This document shows, piece by piece, positions 18,119-26,387 of a stretch of DNA of 64,000 nucleotides. The notes beneath the pieces were generated by a model. That model was given only the letters and a program-made list of their open reading frames with translations, ran no database searches and was not told where the DNA came from. The DNA lies in assembly GCF_001438705.1 (NCBI RefSeq), contig NZ_JQBP01000002.1, positions 155,805-219,804 of the forward strand. Reading direction: 5' to 3'. The DNA comes from Weissella kandleri. GTDB lineage: Bacteria; Bacillota; Bacilli; Lactobacillales; Lactobacillaceae. Made by a program: the position numbers and the translations under genes. Within the stretch, counting starts at the first letter, position 1. Each line of letters opens with the position of its first letter.

Positions 18119-19972
18119 GTGTCACTAGTAGGTTTAATAATTTTTATCATAGCTCAGATCGGCTATGCCATAATCCTTAATATGTGTGGGATTAATCGAT
18201 ATTTAGTTTGGATAACATCATTCATCATACAAACTATGATGTTGTACGTATTTGCCATGTTTAATTATTTAAGGGTGGGAATGCGCTTGGTGATTATCTT
18301 AGGTGCCTGTTTGTTTGTTTTTGGGCTGCTGATGTTATTCTTAAAAAAATCAGATGTAGCTAGGGAAGGGTTACATTATTTTGATTTTTGGATGTTCTTT
18401 TTTGGAATTGTATTTGGAATTGTTATCTATAATAGTCCTTTGATTCACTACGATAATTATTCACACTGGGCGATTATTGTTAAATATTTATTTACTCAAG
18501 GTCATTTACCTGTATCTAGTGATCAAATCATTTCGTTTACATCATATCCGCCGGCCATGGCTTTATTTATTACGCAATTTGTAACATGGTTGGGCTTTAG
18601 TGAAGGCGGTATGCTTTTAGGTCAATTTATTGTCATATGGGCGGGATTATACGGTGTGTTTTCAGTGGTACGAGATCGAACACGAGCAACGATTACTTAT
18701 GTTCTTTGTTTAATTCTTGCGTTATTAAACGTTTTTAACATATCTATTCGGATGGATAATCTATTAGTTGATTTTGTGATACCGGTTATCGCTGCAGCTG
18801 GTTTTGCGGCAGTTTATACTTATCGGGAAAAACGTTGGTTACAGTTGCTTTTAACCTTTTTATTTAGTAGCGAGTTGTTGTTAATTAAAAATTCAGGTGC
18901 AATGTACGTTGTAATGTTAATGGCATACTTAATTTATAGTATTGTACATGATGTTCAAGGAAATTGGTTCAAAAGATGGGCTTTTGGATTTGGAGAAGCC
19001 TTGGTTCCATTAGGATTAAGTTATTTATTATTTTTCTGGTGGAGCCAGCATGTTCATACGGCTTTCCAAGCAGTTTCAAAGCATGAGATTAGTGTGCAAG
19101 CTTATCAAGACCAGCTTAATAGTGAAAGCACTGCAACGATTAGTAAGATTGGACACAAATTTTTAGAACAGATATTTAGTTTTAATTCGCTTTCAACTAA
19201 GGGTGTGATATTAATTAATTTCGTGTTAATTATTTCGTGGATTATAATCCGGCTCTTTTTGAAAAAGAGAAGTCATTTATTTTCTAGTTTAATAGCGATT
19301 GATGTAAGCTTTGTTATTTACTATATTAGCGTTTTTGGAATGTATATTGTGTCGATGCCTTATGCTGAAGCAATCAATCTCGATGGATCGGAACGTTATT
19401 TATCAAGCATGGTGATGCTAAATATGTTATTAGCAGGGATGGTAATTGTTAATGCTATGGATACATCTATGTTTGAGATTGATATTAAAAAACGGGGGAT
19501 CCGTTCTTATCAATCAATTTCAACTAAAAAGTTATATCAAACTAGTGGAATAGTTCTTACTGCTTTTGCAACAATCTTGATGTTTTCTGAAATTAACGGT
19601 CTGAAATTCAATCAAGCCTTAAATAAAGACGCATTACCCGTCCAATTGTCCAAAATGACTTCACAGAATATGCGATATAACGACAATCAAGTTTTATTAG
19701 TTGATATTCACCCCAACGATGTCCAGAATATGTATGCTGGGTATGTAGGAAAATATTATTTCTATTCTGACAACGTAATTGCTCGAGAGAATTTTATGAT
19801 GTCTAATGCAGAATTTGAACATGTTCTTAATCATTATCAATATGTCGTTATCCCAGAAGAACATGCTACTTTCACAACAATGATGAAGCATGTATATCAT
19901 CAAAAGATTACACAAGGAATCTTTAAGGTAACTAAGGGTGGTCTAGTTCCTGTGGCGAATATTCCTGAATAA
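18119..19972 (+). CDS. Polytopic membrane protein, probable GT-C type glycosyltransferase
   Basis: 617 residues starting at a GTG five bases after the preceding stop. About eleven or twelve hydrophobic segments are visible up to residue 510, followed by a roughly 110-residue hydrophilic tail probably outside the cell. An acidic/aromatic loop after the early helices (IHYDNYSHWAIIVKYL) resembles the first external loop of GT-C transferases, where an Asp is catalytic; this is the only functional clue. In context it could modify or elongate the polymer made by the upstream synthase, using the lipid-linked sugar from the GtrA-fused transferase. The family could not be named with confidence. Confidence 0.6.
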   Translation: MSLVGLIIFIIAQIGYAIILNMCGINRYLVWITSFIIQTMMLYVFAMFNYLRVGMRLVIILGACLFVFGLLMLFLKKSDVAREGLHYFDFWMFFFGIVFGIVIYNSPLIHYDNYSHWAIIVKYLFTQGHLPVSSDQIISFTSYPPAMALFITQFVTWLGFSEGGMLLGQFIVIWAGLYGVFSVVRDRTRATITYVLCLILALLNVFNISIRMDNLLVDFVIPVIAAAGFAAVYTYREKRWLQLLLTFLFSSELLLIKNSGAMYVVMLMAYLIYSIVHDVQGNWFKRWAFGFGEALVPLGLSYLLFFWWSQHVHTAFQAVSKHEISVQAYQDQLNSESTATISKIGHKFLEQIFSFNSLSTKGVILINFVLIISWIIIRLFLKKRSHLFSSLIAIDVSFVIYYISVFGMYIVSMPYAEAINLDGSERYLSSMVMLNMLLAGMVIVNAMDTSMFEIDIKKRGIRSYQSISTKKLYQTSGIVLTAFATILMFSEINGLKFNQALNKDALPVQLSKMTSQNMRYNDNQVLLVDIHPNDVQNMYAGYVGKYYFYSDNVIARENFMMSNAEFEHVLNHYQYVVIPEEHATFTTMMKHVYHQKITQGIFKVTKGGLVPVANIPE

Positions 19973-20026
19973 AATTTAGGCATAATGTATGCCGCCTAAA
20001 ATGATAGTTTCAATTTGAATTAAAAC

Positions 20027-20075
20027 AAAGCGCTTTACCATTTGGATTATCCGGTGGTGAAGTGCTTTTAATTTC
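20027..20075 (+). terminator. Terminator of the EPS-type operon
   Basis: AAAGCGCTTTACC pairs with GGTGGTGAAGTGCTTT with a small bulge, followed by TAATTT. Confidence 0.7.
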
Positions 20076-20168
20076 GTATAGACAGATGGACAAGCCGTCT
20101 TTTAAAATATAAATAAGGCTAAATAAAGAAATGATTTATTTTTGGACTTAAATGACTTGAGGGTCGAA

Positions 20169-20255
20169 AAATTTCGTTTTTCATAAGTAACCGTTTTCGT
20201 CAAAAAACTTAACGAAATTTAAAGTTTACGGTTGTTTTTCGGTTCAAACTATACT
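20169..20255 (+). promoter_or_regulatory. Nested inverted repeats and promoter before yhgE
   Basis: AAATTTCGTT (20169-20178) and AACGAAATTT (20211-20220) are perfect inverse complements. Within and beyond them AACCGTTTTCGT can alternatively pair with ACGAAA and ACGGTT. A -10-like TATACT sits at 20250-20255. The arrangement suggests operator sites for a regulator of the YhgE/Pip gene, or alternative RNA folds. Confidence 0.4.
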
Positions 20256-20328
20256 ACCCTAGTTAGAGTTATTATTTTATTTATTATTGCTTTTAAATAG
20301 CAGGAAAGAAAGAGAGAGTATTTCAATC

Positions 20329-22902
20329 ATGAAAATGATTAAAAATGAATTTAAGTTTATTTTCAAGAATAAACTCATTGCCATTTCATTACTCGCGATT
20401 ATGTTCATTCCATTTATGTACAGTATTTTCTTCTTGAAATCTGTATGGGATCCATATGGAACAACGCAAAATTTGCCAATTGCGGTGGTCAATAAAGACC
20501 AAGCCGTTGAATTCAATGGGCAAAAGATGCACGCGGGCGATGATATGGTCAAGGAATTACGGAAAAATAAGCAGCTTGGTTGGCGCTTTGTTTCCCCTGA
20601 AAAGGCGGAACAAGGTATGAAAGACCAAGAATATTATTCAGTAATTACCTTACCTGAGAACTTTTCAAAGAATGCAACTTCCGTTTTAGATAACGAACCA
20701 AAGAAGATGCAAATTCAATTTAAAACGAATGATTCTTTGAATTACATCGGAGAAGTTATCAGTGAAGTCGGGGCATCAACCTTAAATACGCAAGTACGTC
20801 AAGCAGTCACGACGGCCTATGCCAATACGATGTTTGATCAAGTCAAAGAGGCTGGTAAAGGCTTTAAGGACGCCGCAACGGGGGCTCAACAATTAAATGA
20901 TGGGTCTGTTGCTTTGACCGACGGATTAAAAGTCTATACTTCAGGGGTTGATCAAGTTAATGACGGGGTGATGACCTTAAAGACGGGCGTCACACCGCTA
21001 GCTAGTGGTGTCAACCAATTAGCTGCTGGTTCAGGACAGTTGAACACCGGATTGCAGACCTTAAATGGTAAAACCGGTGAATTAGCCGCTGGGACCCAGC
21101 AATTGGAAGCTGGATCAGAAGCATTACAAACTGGGCTAGGTCAATACACGAGTGGGGTTGGAACACTCAGCAATGGTCTTGGTCAGCTTTCAAAAACTGG
21201 TAATGACTTGAATATTAATGGTCAGGTGGTTAAGTTGGCCGATGGAGTTACTGCATTACAAGCTGGGAGTTCGCAAATTGATGCTGGCTTAAAGGCGATG
21301 CAAAAGAAGTTAGATGATAATCCGACTTTGGCATCAGATCAAAAGTATCAAGAAGCTTTAGCTAGTTATCAAGCAGCCCAAAAGCAATTGCAAGGCCTGC
21401 AAGATACTTTTGCTCACTTGGACATTGCTTTGCAACCAATTATCGACAAAGTGGCTGGGCAAGATTATAGTATCAAGGCGCAAGATATCATCGATACCGA
21501 AAAAGCGGCTGGCGTCACCTTTCCTTCAGATAAAGAAGATCAGATTAAAGCGGGATTGACGCAACAGTTGAAAGCTAGTGCTGTTGATGAAGCTAATCAA
21601 ATTGTGGCTGGAGTGGCTACGACTGTGCAAGGTCAAGTTTCAAGTCAAGACTTGCAAAAGTTGGCAGATGCGATGCAACAATCTGCAGTGATGTTGCAAA
21701 GCTTGAAGCAGATTCAAACGGGATTAGATGGCGTACCAGGTGACGCGAAAAATCCTGGCTTAGTTGCTGGCATGGATACGTTGAAACAAGGGATTGAGGA
21801 TTTGCAGGATGGCACGAAGAACATGCCAGCATTAATGCAAAAGTACACGGCATCAGTTGACGCCTTGGCTAGTGGTTCAGCTCAATTGAATCAGAAGTCT
21901 GGTCAATTAAACAGTGGGGCTCAGCAATTAGCGAATGGAACGCAACAGTTGAATGGGCAAGTACCAGCTTTGACTGGTGGCGTTAGTCAATTAGCTAATG
22001 GTTCACAGGCCCTCTTTGGTGGTTTGAGTCAAATGCAGGCACAAATTCCAACCCTAACGAATGGGGTTGATCAATTGGCCTTAGGAACCAACCAATTAGC
22101 GGGTAACTCGAGTGCCCTTTTGGATGGTTCAAGTCAATTAGCTGATGGTAGTGGAGTGTTAAGTAAGGCCTTAAAGGCTGGTTCAGATCAAGTTGGCTCA
22201 ATTAAATTGGGTCAGAAAAATGCCGAACAGTTTGCCGCCCCTTCAGAATTGAAGCATTCACATTATAGTAATGTTCCAAATTACGGACATGCTTTGGCCC
22301 CATATGTTTTGTCAGTCGCTTTGTTCGTTGGAGCAATTGTCTTTAACTTTGCTTTCCCAATCCGTAAGATTTCAATGACTGGACAATCAGCCACGGCATG
22401 GTTCTTCAGCAAAATAATGGTTGGTGGAATTATGGCCGTTGCAATGGGCTTGATTGAACCAGGTTTGATGATGCTAGCTGGTTTGAATTTTGATCACCCA
22501 GCGCAAGTCTTTACGATTTCGGTGATGTATGCGTTGGCTTCAATGGCAATTGTTATGTTCTTGTCAATGGCTCTTGATAACCCGGGCCGTTTCTTGGCGA
22601 TGGTTCTCTTGATGTTGCAATTGGGTGGCTCTGGTGGAACTTTCCCAATGGAAGTTACAAACCACTTCTACAATGCCGTCCATCCATATTTACCAATGAC
22701 GTATTCAATTCTTGGATTACGTCAAGGAATTACGTCTGGATTGGGATCTGAACAAATCAGTCAATCAGTTATTATTTTGACAATTTTCACTTTGATTGGT
22801 TTGGTCTTGCTTTGGCTTTCAATGGTGGTTTTGCAAAAGAAGGGCTTGGCTGGCAAGTCACAACTCGATAACAATCAAGAATTACAAGCTGTTGAGCATT
22901 AA
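20329..22902 (+). CDS. YhgE/Pip-family membrane protein
   Basis: 857 residues. One N-terminal helix (about 15-35, LIAISLLAIMFIPFMYSIFF), the conserved WDPYG and PIAVVNKDQ of the YhgE/Pip N-domain, then a long extracytoplasmic region built of irregular heptad-like repeats (LxxGxxQLxxG), typical of the family, and a C-terminal ABC-2-type block of five or six helices. Family members include the lactococcal phage infection protein Pip (a phage receptor) and B. subtilis YhgE; their normal cellular role is unsettled. The ATG at 20329 is preferred to an upstream TTG at 20287, because the membrane anchor follows it in the usual way. Single gene. Confidence 0.9.
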   Translation: MKMIKNEFKFIFKNKLIAISLLAIMFIPFMYSIFFLKSVWDPYGTTQNLPIAVVNKDQAVEFNGQKMHAGDDMVKELRKNKQLGWRFVSPEKAEQGMKDQEYYSVITLPENFSKNATSVLDNEPKKMQIQFKTNDSLNYIGEVISEVGASTLNTQVRQAVTTAYANTMFDQVKEAGKGFKDAATGAQQLNDGSVALTDGLKVYTSGVDQVNDGVMTLKTGVTPLASGVNQLAAGSGQLNTGLQTLNGKTGELAAGTQQLEAGSEALQTGLGQYTSGVGTLSNGLGQLSKTGNDLNINGQVVKLADGVTALQAGSSQIDAGLKAMQKKLDDNPTLASDQKYQEALASYQAAQKQLQGLQDTFAHLDIALQPIIDKVAGQDYSIKAQDIIDTEKAAGVTFPSDKEDQIKAGLTQQLKASAVDEANQIVAGVATTVQGQVSSQDLQKLADAMQQSAVMLQSLKQIQTGLDGVPGDAKNPGLVAGMDTLKQGIEDLQDGTKNMPALMQKYTASVDALASGSAQLNQKSGQLNSGAQQLANGTQQLNGQVPALTGGVSQLANGSQALFGGLSQMQAQIPTLTNGVDQLALGTNQLAGNSSALLDGSSQLADGSGVLSKALKAGSDQVGSIKLGQKNAEQFAAPSELKHSHYSNVPNYGHALAPYVLSVALFVGAIVFNFAFPIRKISMTGQSATAWFFSKIMVGGIMAVAMGLIEPGLMMLAGLNFDHPAQVFTISVMYALASMAIVMFLSMALDNPGRFLAMVLLMLQLGGSGGTFPMEVTNHFYNAVHPYLPMTYSILGLRQGITSGLGSEQISQSVIILTIFTLIGLVLLWLSMVVLQKKGLAGKSQLDNNQELQAVEH

Positions 22903-22915
22903 GCTTAATGGTTGA

Positions 22916-22948
22916 AGCATAGGTGCACGGTGCCTATGCTTTTTTTTT
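22916..22948 (+). terminator. Rho-independent terminator after yhgE
   Basis: AGCATAGG and CCTATGCT form a perfect eight-base stem followed by eight T. Confidence 0.95.
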
Positions 22949-22995
22949 CGAAAAAAATATGCTAGACTAAAGATGTTTCAATAATTAAATAAAAG

Positions 22996-23079
22996 ATCCA
23001 CTAGGGGAGCATATGTGCTGAGACGGGAAACCGGACCCTTTGAACCTGATTGAGTTAAGACTTGCGGAGGAAAGTGATG
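22996..23079 (+). promoter_or_regulatory. TPP riboswitch (thi box) aptamer
   Basis: The two conserved halves are present: ACTAGGGGAGC with GCTGAGA (23017-23033 region), and CCCTTTGAACCTGAT (23037-23050), with the terminal helix strand GGAGGAAAGTG closing it. TPP binding should favour the terminator at 23094 and shut off thiM-thiD-thiE-tenA. The GGAGG in the closing strand can also serve as the ribosome-binding site of a 37-codon ORF at 23077. Confidence 0.95.
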
Positions 23080-23190
23080 AATCGAATTCGGGTAGACCCT
23101 ATCAATTTATCGCAAGAGCAGTTGATGGGGTCTTTTATTGACTGGTTTAAAAAGGTGGTCGAGGAACGAAGGAGGATTGAAAGATGTTAA
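23077..23190 (+). CDS. Candidate 37-residue small ORF between riboswitch and thiM
   Basis: ATG at 23077 lies six bases after GGAGG of the riboswitch closing helix. It opens a 37-codon frame beginning MNRIRVDP and ending in the basic, amphipathic stretch FKKVVEERRRIERC. Its stop overlaps the thiM start (ATGTTAA), as in translationally coupled genes. The frame runs straight through both arms of the transcription terminator, so it can only be expressed when the riboswitch is on. A frame of this length has a fair probability of being open by chance, and no family was recognised; coding is unproven. Confidence 0.4.
   Translation: MNRIRVDPINLSQEQLMGSFIDWFKKVVEERRRIERC
23094..23137 (+). terminator. 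Riboswitch-controlled intrinsic terminator
   Basis: AGACCCTATCAA (23094-23105) and TTGATGGGGTCT (23122-23133) form a twelve-base stem with one G-U pair, followed by TTTATT. This is the expression platform of the TPP riboswitch. Confidence 0.9.
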
Positions 23191-23945
23191 TTGAGCGAAT
23201 TCGGGCAACGCAGCCTATGGTGTTAAATTATGCTAATACAGTCACGCAACAGCGGGTGGCTGATAGTATTAGTATGTTGGGGGGCTCGCCATTAATGACC
23301 CAAGCCTTGCCAGAAATTGAGGAATTAGTTGCGGCAAGCCAGGCTGTGGTGATCAATTTGGGAACTTGGAATGCTGCCGGCATGGAATTGATGTTACAGT
23401 TAGGAAAATCAGCGAATGCTCAGGGGGTTCCCGTTGTTTTGGACCCTGTGGGCGTGGGCTTACCACAACGTAGTCAAATGGTGCAGCAATTATTGCAAGC
23501 GGTTCAATTTACGGTGATTCGCGGCAATGCCGCTGAAATTGCTTGGTTTGCCCAGGTTAAAGGGCAAGGTAAGGGCATTGATGCTGCTCAGGATGTAGCG
23601 GTTGATGGAACAATTGCTCAACAGGCGAGTGAACGGACGGGCGCCGTTATTTTGCAATCAGGTCCTGTTGATGTCATCGCCGATCGTGATCATTGGGTGA
23701 CTCAAACCCGTTCAAACCCGATGTTGGCTCAAAATGTTGGGATGGGGGATGTGTTATCTAGTTTGACCGGCTGCTTTTTGGCTGTGGCAGAAGATTCTTT
23801 TCAAGCGGCTGTGGCGGCTGCGCAATGTATGGCGGTCGCTGGCGCACGGGCCAGTCAGCGTATTGGACAACATCCGGGGCAATTACCAGCCTGTTTACTT
23901 GATGAATTGAGTTGGATTGATGATGCAGCATTAGATTTAGATTGA
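23184..23945 (+). CDS. thiM: Hydroxyethylthiazole kinase
   Basis: Phosphorylates 4-methyl-5-(2-hydroxyethyl)thiazole for thiamine salvage. 253 residues of the ribokinase-like fold with NVTVQ-type N-terminus replaced by QPMVLNYANTVTQQRVAD, the substrate loop GGSPLM, INLGTW, PVVLDPVGVG, IRGNAAEIAW, and the ATP/catalytic segment QNVGMGDVLSSLTGC; in most ThiM proteins this last reads GTGCxLSA. AGGAGG lies at good distance from the ATG. First enzyme gene after the TPP riboswitch. thiC and thiG are not in the operon, so the pathway here is salvage from the thiazole and pyrimidine moieties. Confidence 0.95.
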   Translation: MLIERIRATQPMVLNYANTVTQQRVADSISMLGGSPLMTQALPEIEELVAASQAVVINLGTWNAAGMELMLQLGKSANAQGVPVVLDPVGVGLPQRSQMVQQLLQAVQFTVIRGNAAEIAWFAQVKGQGKGIDAAQDVAVDGTIAQQASERTGAVILQSGPVDVIADRDHWVTQTRSNPMLAQNVGMGDVLSSLTGCFLAVAEDSFQAAVAAAQCMAVAGARASQRIGQHPGQLPACLLDELSWIDDAALDLD

Positions 23946-23963
23946 AATTAAGGAGGCAGAACA

Positions 23964-24758
23964 ATGATTCAAGTACCACAAGTTGCAACAATTGCAGGTA
24001 TCGATTCCAGCGGTGGGGCCGGGGTGAATGCTGATTTAAAGACTTTTCACCAAGAGCGTGTCTATGCCGCTAGTATTATTACCGGGGTCACGGCACAAAA
24101 CACACTGGGGGTCCAAGGAATCCAGCCGATTGATACGCAAATAATTGCACAACAATTTCAAGCGGTGTTTGAAGATTTGGAAATTAAAGCTGTAAAAACG
24201 GGGGCTTTATTTGATGCAGAACGGGTTGAGGCAGTTGTTGCCGGCTTGAAGCGTTACCCGGTTTATCATTTGGTGGTGGATCCGGTTATGGTGGCCAAAG
24301 GGGGGGCAACTTTATTAGAACCCTTAGCAATTCAAAAAGTTAAAACGAGTTTGTTTCCTTTGGCAGAACTGATTACACCGAATTTAGCGGAAGCCGAAAC
24401 TTTATTAGGCCGGCAGCTAACGCAAAGTGAGACGATTGAAGCCGCCGCTTTGGAATTACAAGCGATGGGTCCAAAAAATGTTTTGATTAAAGGTGGGCAT
24501 TTCGCTGGGACAGAAGTTAGTGATGTTTTGCTAACAGCTGATGGTGATTTTCATTGGTACACCAGTCCGCGAATTGATACGGTCCGCACGCATGGGACAG
24601 GGGATACTTTGGCCGCCTATATTACGGCTAAGTTAGCGCAAGGTCAAGCTTTAACGACGATTATGCCCCAAGCGAAAGCGTTCATGCAGGCAGCAATTGG
24701 CGAGAGTATTGCTGTTGGTCATGGTCACGGACCATTGAATCACTGGGTTGCTGGTTAA
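23964..24758 (+). CDS. thiD: Hydroxymethylpyrimidine (phosphate) kinase
   Basis: Phosphorylates HMP and HMP-P to HMP-PP, the pyrimidine half of thiamine. 264 residues. Typical segments: TIAGIDSSGGAGVNADLKTF, TGVTAQNT, VKTGALF, VDPVMVAKGGATLL, TPNLAEAE, LIKGGH and the C-terminal THGTGDTLAAYITAKLAQG, in which the DTLA Asp is the catalytic base. AAGGAGG precedes the ATG, 18 bases after thiM. Operon member under the TPP riboswitch. Confidence 0.96.
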   Translation: MIQVPQVATIAGIDSSGGAGVNADLKTFHQERVYAASIITGVTAQNTLGVQGIQPIDTQIIAQQFQAVFEDLEIKAVKTGALFDAERVEAVVAGLKRYPVYHLVVDPVMVAKGGATLLEPLAIQKVKTSLFPLAELITPNLAEAETLLGRQLTQSETIEAAALELQAMGPKNVLIKGGHFAGTEVSDVLLTADGDFHWYTSPRIDTVRTHGTGDTLAAYITAKLAQGQALTTIMPQAKAFMQAAIGESIAVGHGHGPLNHWVAG

Positions 24759-24775
24759 CAGCGGGAGGTTTCAAG

Positions 24776-25429
24776 ATGGAGAAAGAACGTTTGGCGAGGT
24801 ATTTAGTGGCAGGACCACAAGACTATGCGCAATTGACCTTGGCGGAATTTACCGAACGGATTGTGACTTTGATGCAGGCAGGCATTACGCTTTACCAATT
24901 TCGGGATAAAGGCTATACCTATCAAAATGCAGACGAGCGCTTACAGTTAGTGCAAAAATTAGTGCACTTGGGGCAACAATTCAATGTGCCCGTGATTATT
25001 AATGATGATTTAGATTTAGCTTTGACCGTACAAGCCGCTGGCGTGCATGTGGGACAAGATGATTTAGCGATCGAGCAAGTTTTACGGCATAAATCAGCGA
25101 ATTTTTGGGTGGGCCTCTCAGTCCGCAATTTAACCGAAATGAAAGCTGCACAAGCATTAGCTGTGGATTACCTTGGAGTCGGGCCATTGATGCCGACGCA
25201 GACGAAGGTAGATGCGGCACCGGCATTAGGGTTAAGGCGGTTGAAAACGTTGTTGGAACATAACCATCATGCGACCGTAGGGATTGGTGGCATTAAGTTA
25301 AGTGATTTAAAAAGTTTAGCCCAGTCCGGCTTAGATGGGGTGGCAGTGGTGTCGTTGTTGACCCAGGCGCCAGACCCGGTGGCAATGGTGCAAGCAATGC
25401 GAAAGAGTTGGCAAACAAATGCAAAATAA
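24776..25429 (+). CDS. thiE: Thiamine-phosphate synthase
   Basis: Joins HMP-PP and thiazole phosphate to give thiamine phosphate. 217-residue TIM-barrel with the family landmarks YQFRDKG (diphosphate-binding Arg and Lys), PVIINDDLDLAL, GVHVGQDDLA, VGLSVRN, YLGVGPLMPTQTK and VGIGGI. GGGAGG precedes the ATG. Overlaps the next gene, tenA, by 11 bases, implying translational coupling. Third enzyme of the riboswitch-controlled operon. Confidence 0.96.
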   Translation: MEKERLARYLVAGPQDYAQLTLAEFTERIVTLMQAGITLYQFRDKGYTYQNADERLQLVQKLVHLGQQFNVPVIINDDLDLALTVQAAGVHVGQDDLAIEQVLRHKSANFWVGLSVRNLTEMKAAQALAVDYLGVGPLMPTQTKVDAAPALGLRRLKTLLEHNHHATVGIGGIKLSDLKSLAQSGLDGVAVVSLLTQAPDPVAMVQAMRKSWQTNAK

Positions 25430-26030
25430 GATAACAATATTAGGACAAATTGAGCAGAACGCATTTATTCAAGGAATGGTAACTGGGGAGCTCACCCAAA
25501 GGCAGCGTGATTATTATGTGGCGCAAGATCAATATTATTTACAAGCATTTGATGCATATTTTGATCAAGTCGTGGCTCAAGTTGCACCGCAATGGCAAAT
25601 GCAATTGCCGGTTTTGGGTGAAGCAGAGGCGGATGCTCATGCCACATTACGTCCTGGGTCAGGTGTTGCAAAAATTGCAAAAGATTCCGTGAATCAGGAT
25701 TATTTATTACATTTAAAGCTGGCTTTAGACGACAAGTGGCAGCCCTTATCCGGACTGGTTGCTTTATTGCCATGCATTGAATCATATTATTTAATTGCGG
25801 TTAAATTTCAACAACAAGCGGCTACCACGTATCATGGTTGGTTTGATTATTATGCGGGGCTTGAATATCAGCAATTAGTTGAATGGTTTTGGCGGGTTAT
25901 TAATGCTGACTTACAACAAGTTTTGCCCCAGTTGACCGCTGACGATTGGCATGGTTTGCAAAAGATTTATCAGCAATCATATCAAGATGAATTTAATTTT
26001 TGGCAGGTGGCCGCGCAAGCTGCAGAATAA
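25419..26030 (+). CDS. tenA: TenA-family aminopyrimidine aminohydrolase (thiaminase II)
   Basis: All-helical TenA/THI-4 protein, 203 residues. It salvages pyrimidine from degraded thiamine by hydrolysing formyl-aminopyrimidine products. The catalytic Cys falls at residue 119 (ALLPC), which places it in the Cys-containing TenA_C class, and the late acidic residue at 191 (DEFNFWQ) matches the second catalytic position. It starts inside the end of thiE. The N-terminal helix is shorter than in B. subtilis TenA (236 residues). Last gene of the operon, followed by a terminator. Confidence 0.88.
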   Translation: MQNKITILGQIEQNAFIQGMVTGELTQRQRDYYVAQDQYYLQAFDAYFDQVVAQVAPQWQMQLPVLGEAEADAHATLRPGSGVAKIAKDSVNQDYLLHLKLALDDKWQPLSGLVALLPCIESYYLIAVKFQQQAATTYHGWFDYYAGLEYQQLVEWFWRVINADLQQVLPQLTADDWHGLQKIYQQSYQDEFNFWQVAAQAAE

Positions 26031-26052
26031 AATCGAAAAAAGCATAATTTTA

Positions 26053-26085
26053 AATCATGGACCCATGGGGTTGATGATTTTTTAT
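26053..26085 (+). terminator. Terminator of the thi operon
   Basis: AATCATGGACCC and GGGTTGATGATT form a twelve-base stem with one mismatch around a three-base loop, followed by T6. The remaining 300 bases to the next gene hold repeats and a promoter only. Confidence 0.88.
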
Positions 26086-26293
26086 TTACTATTAAGCGAT
26101 TAAAAATTAATTTGAGACTTTCGGTTATTAATTTTTGCAGATTTTCAAAGAAAGGCTTTAAACCGACGATAACGGCAAATTTTACAAAATTATAACAAAG
26201 CGTTATTTTTGGATAAATGTATCTTTTGGCGATTAAATAACTTTTAATGTTCGTATTCTGCTTTGTCAAGGGTTATTTATAATTAAATAACGC

Positions 26294-26322
26294 TTGAAAA
26301 GTTCGCTATTTCCTAGTAAAAT
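26294..26322 (+). promoter_or_regulatory. Sigma-A promoter of the nucleotidase/Ugp operon
   Basis: TTGAAA (26294-26299) and TAAAAT (26317-26322) are 17 bases apart. Upstream, AAGCGTTATTT (about 26199-26209) recurs inverted as AAATAACGCTT (26285-26295), the second copy touching the -35 box, and a PurBox-like sequence (CGAAC on the minus strand, 26249-26253) lies about 76 bases before the predicted start. Confidence 0.7.
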
Positions 26323-26387
26323 AATTAGTGGAATAAATTTATTTTTTATCAAACATAACGCTAAGTTAACTTGCAAAGGAGGGGCGC

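Noticed and set aside
23184-26030. A complete de novo thiamine pathway
   Set aside because: Only thiM, thiD, thiE and tenA are present. thiC, thiG, thiS and thiH are not in the operon or window, so only salvage is claimed.
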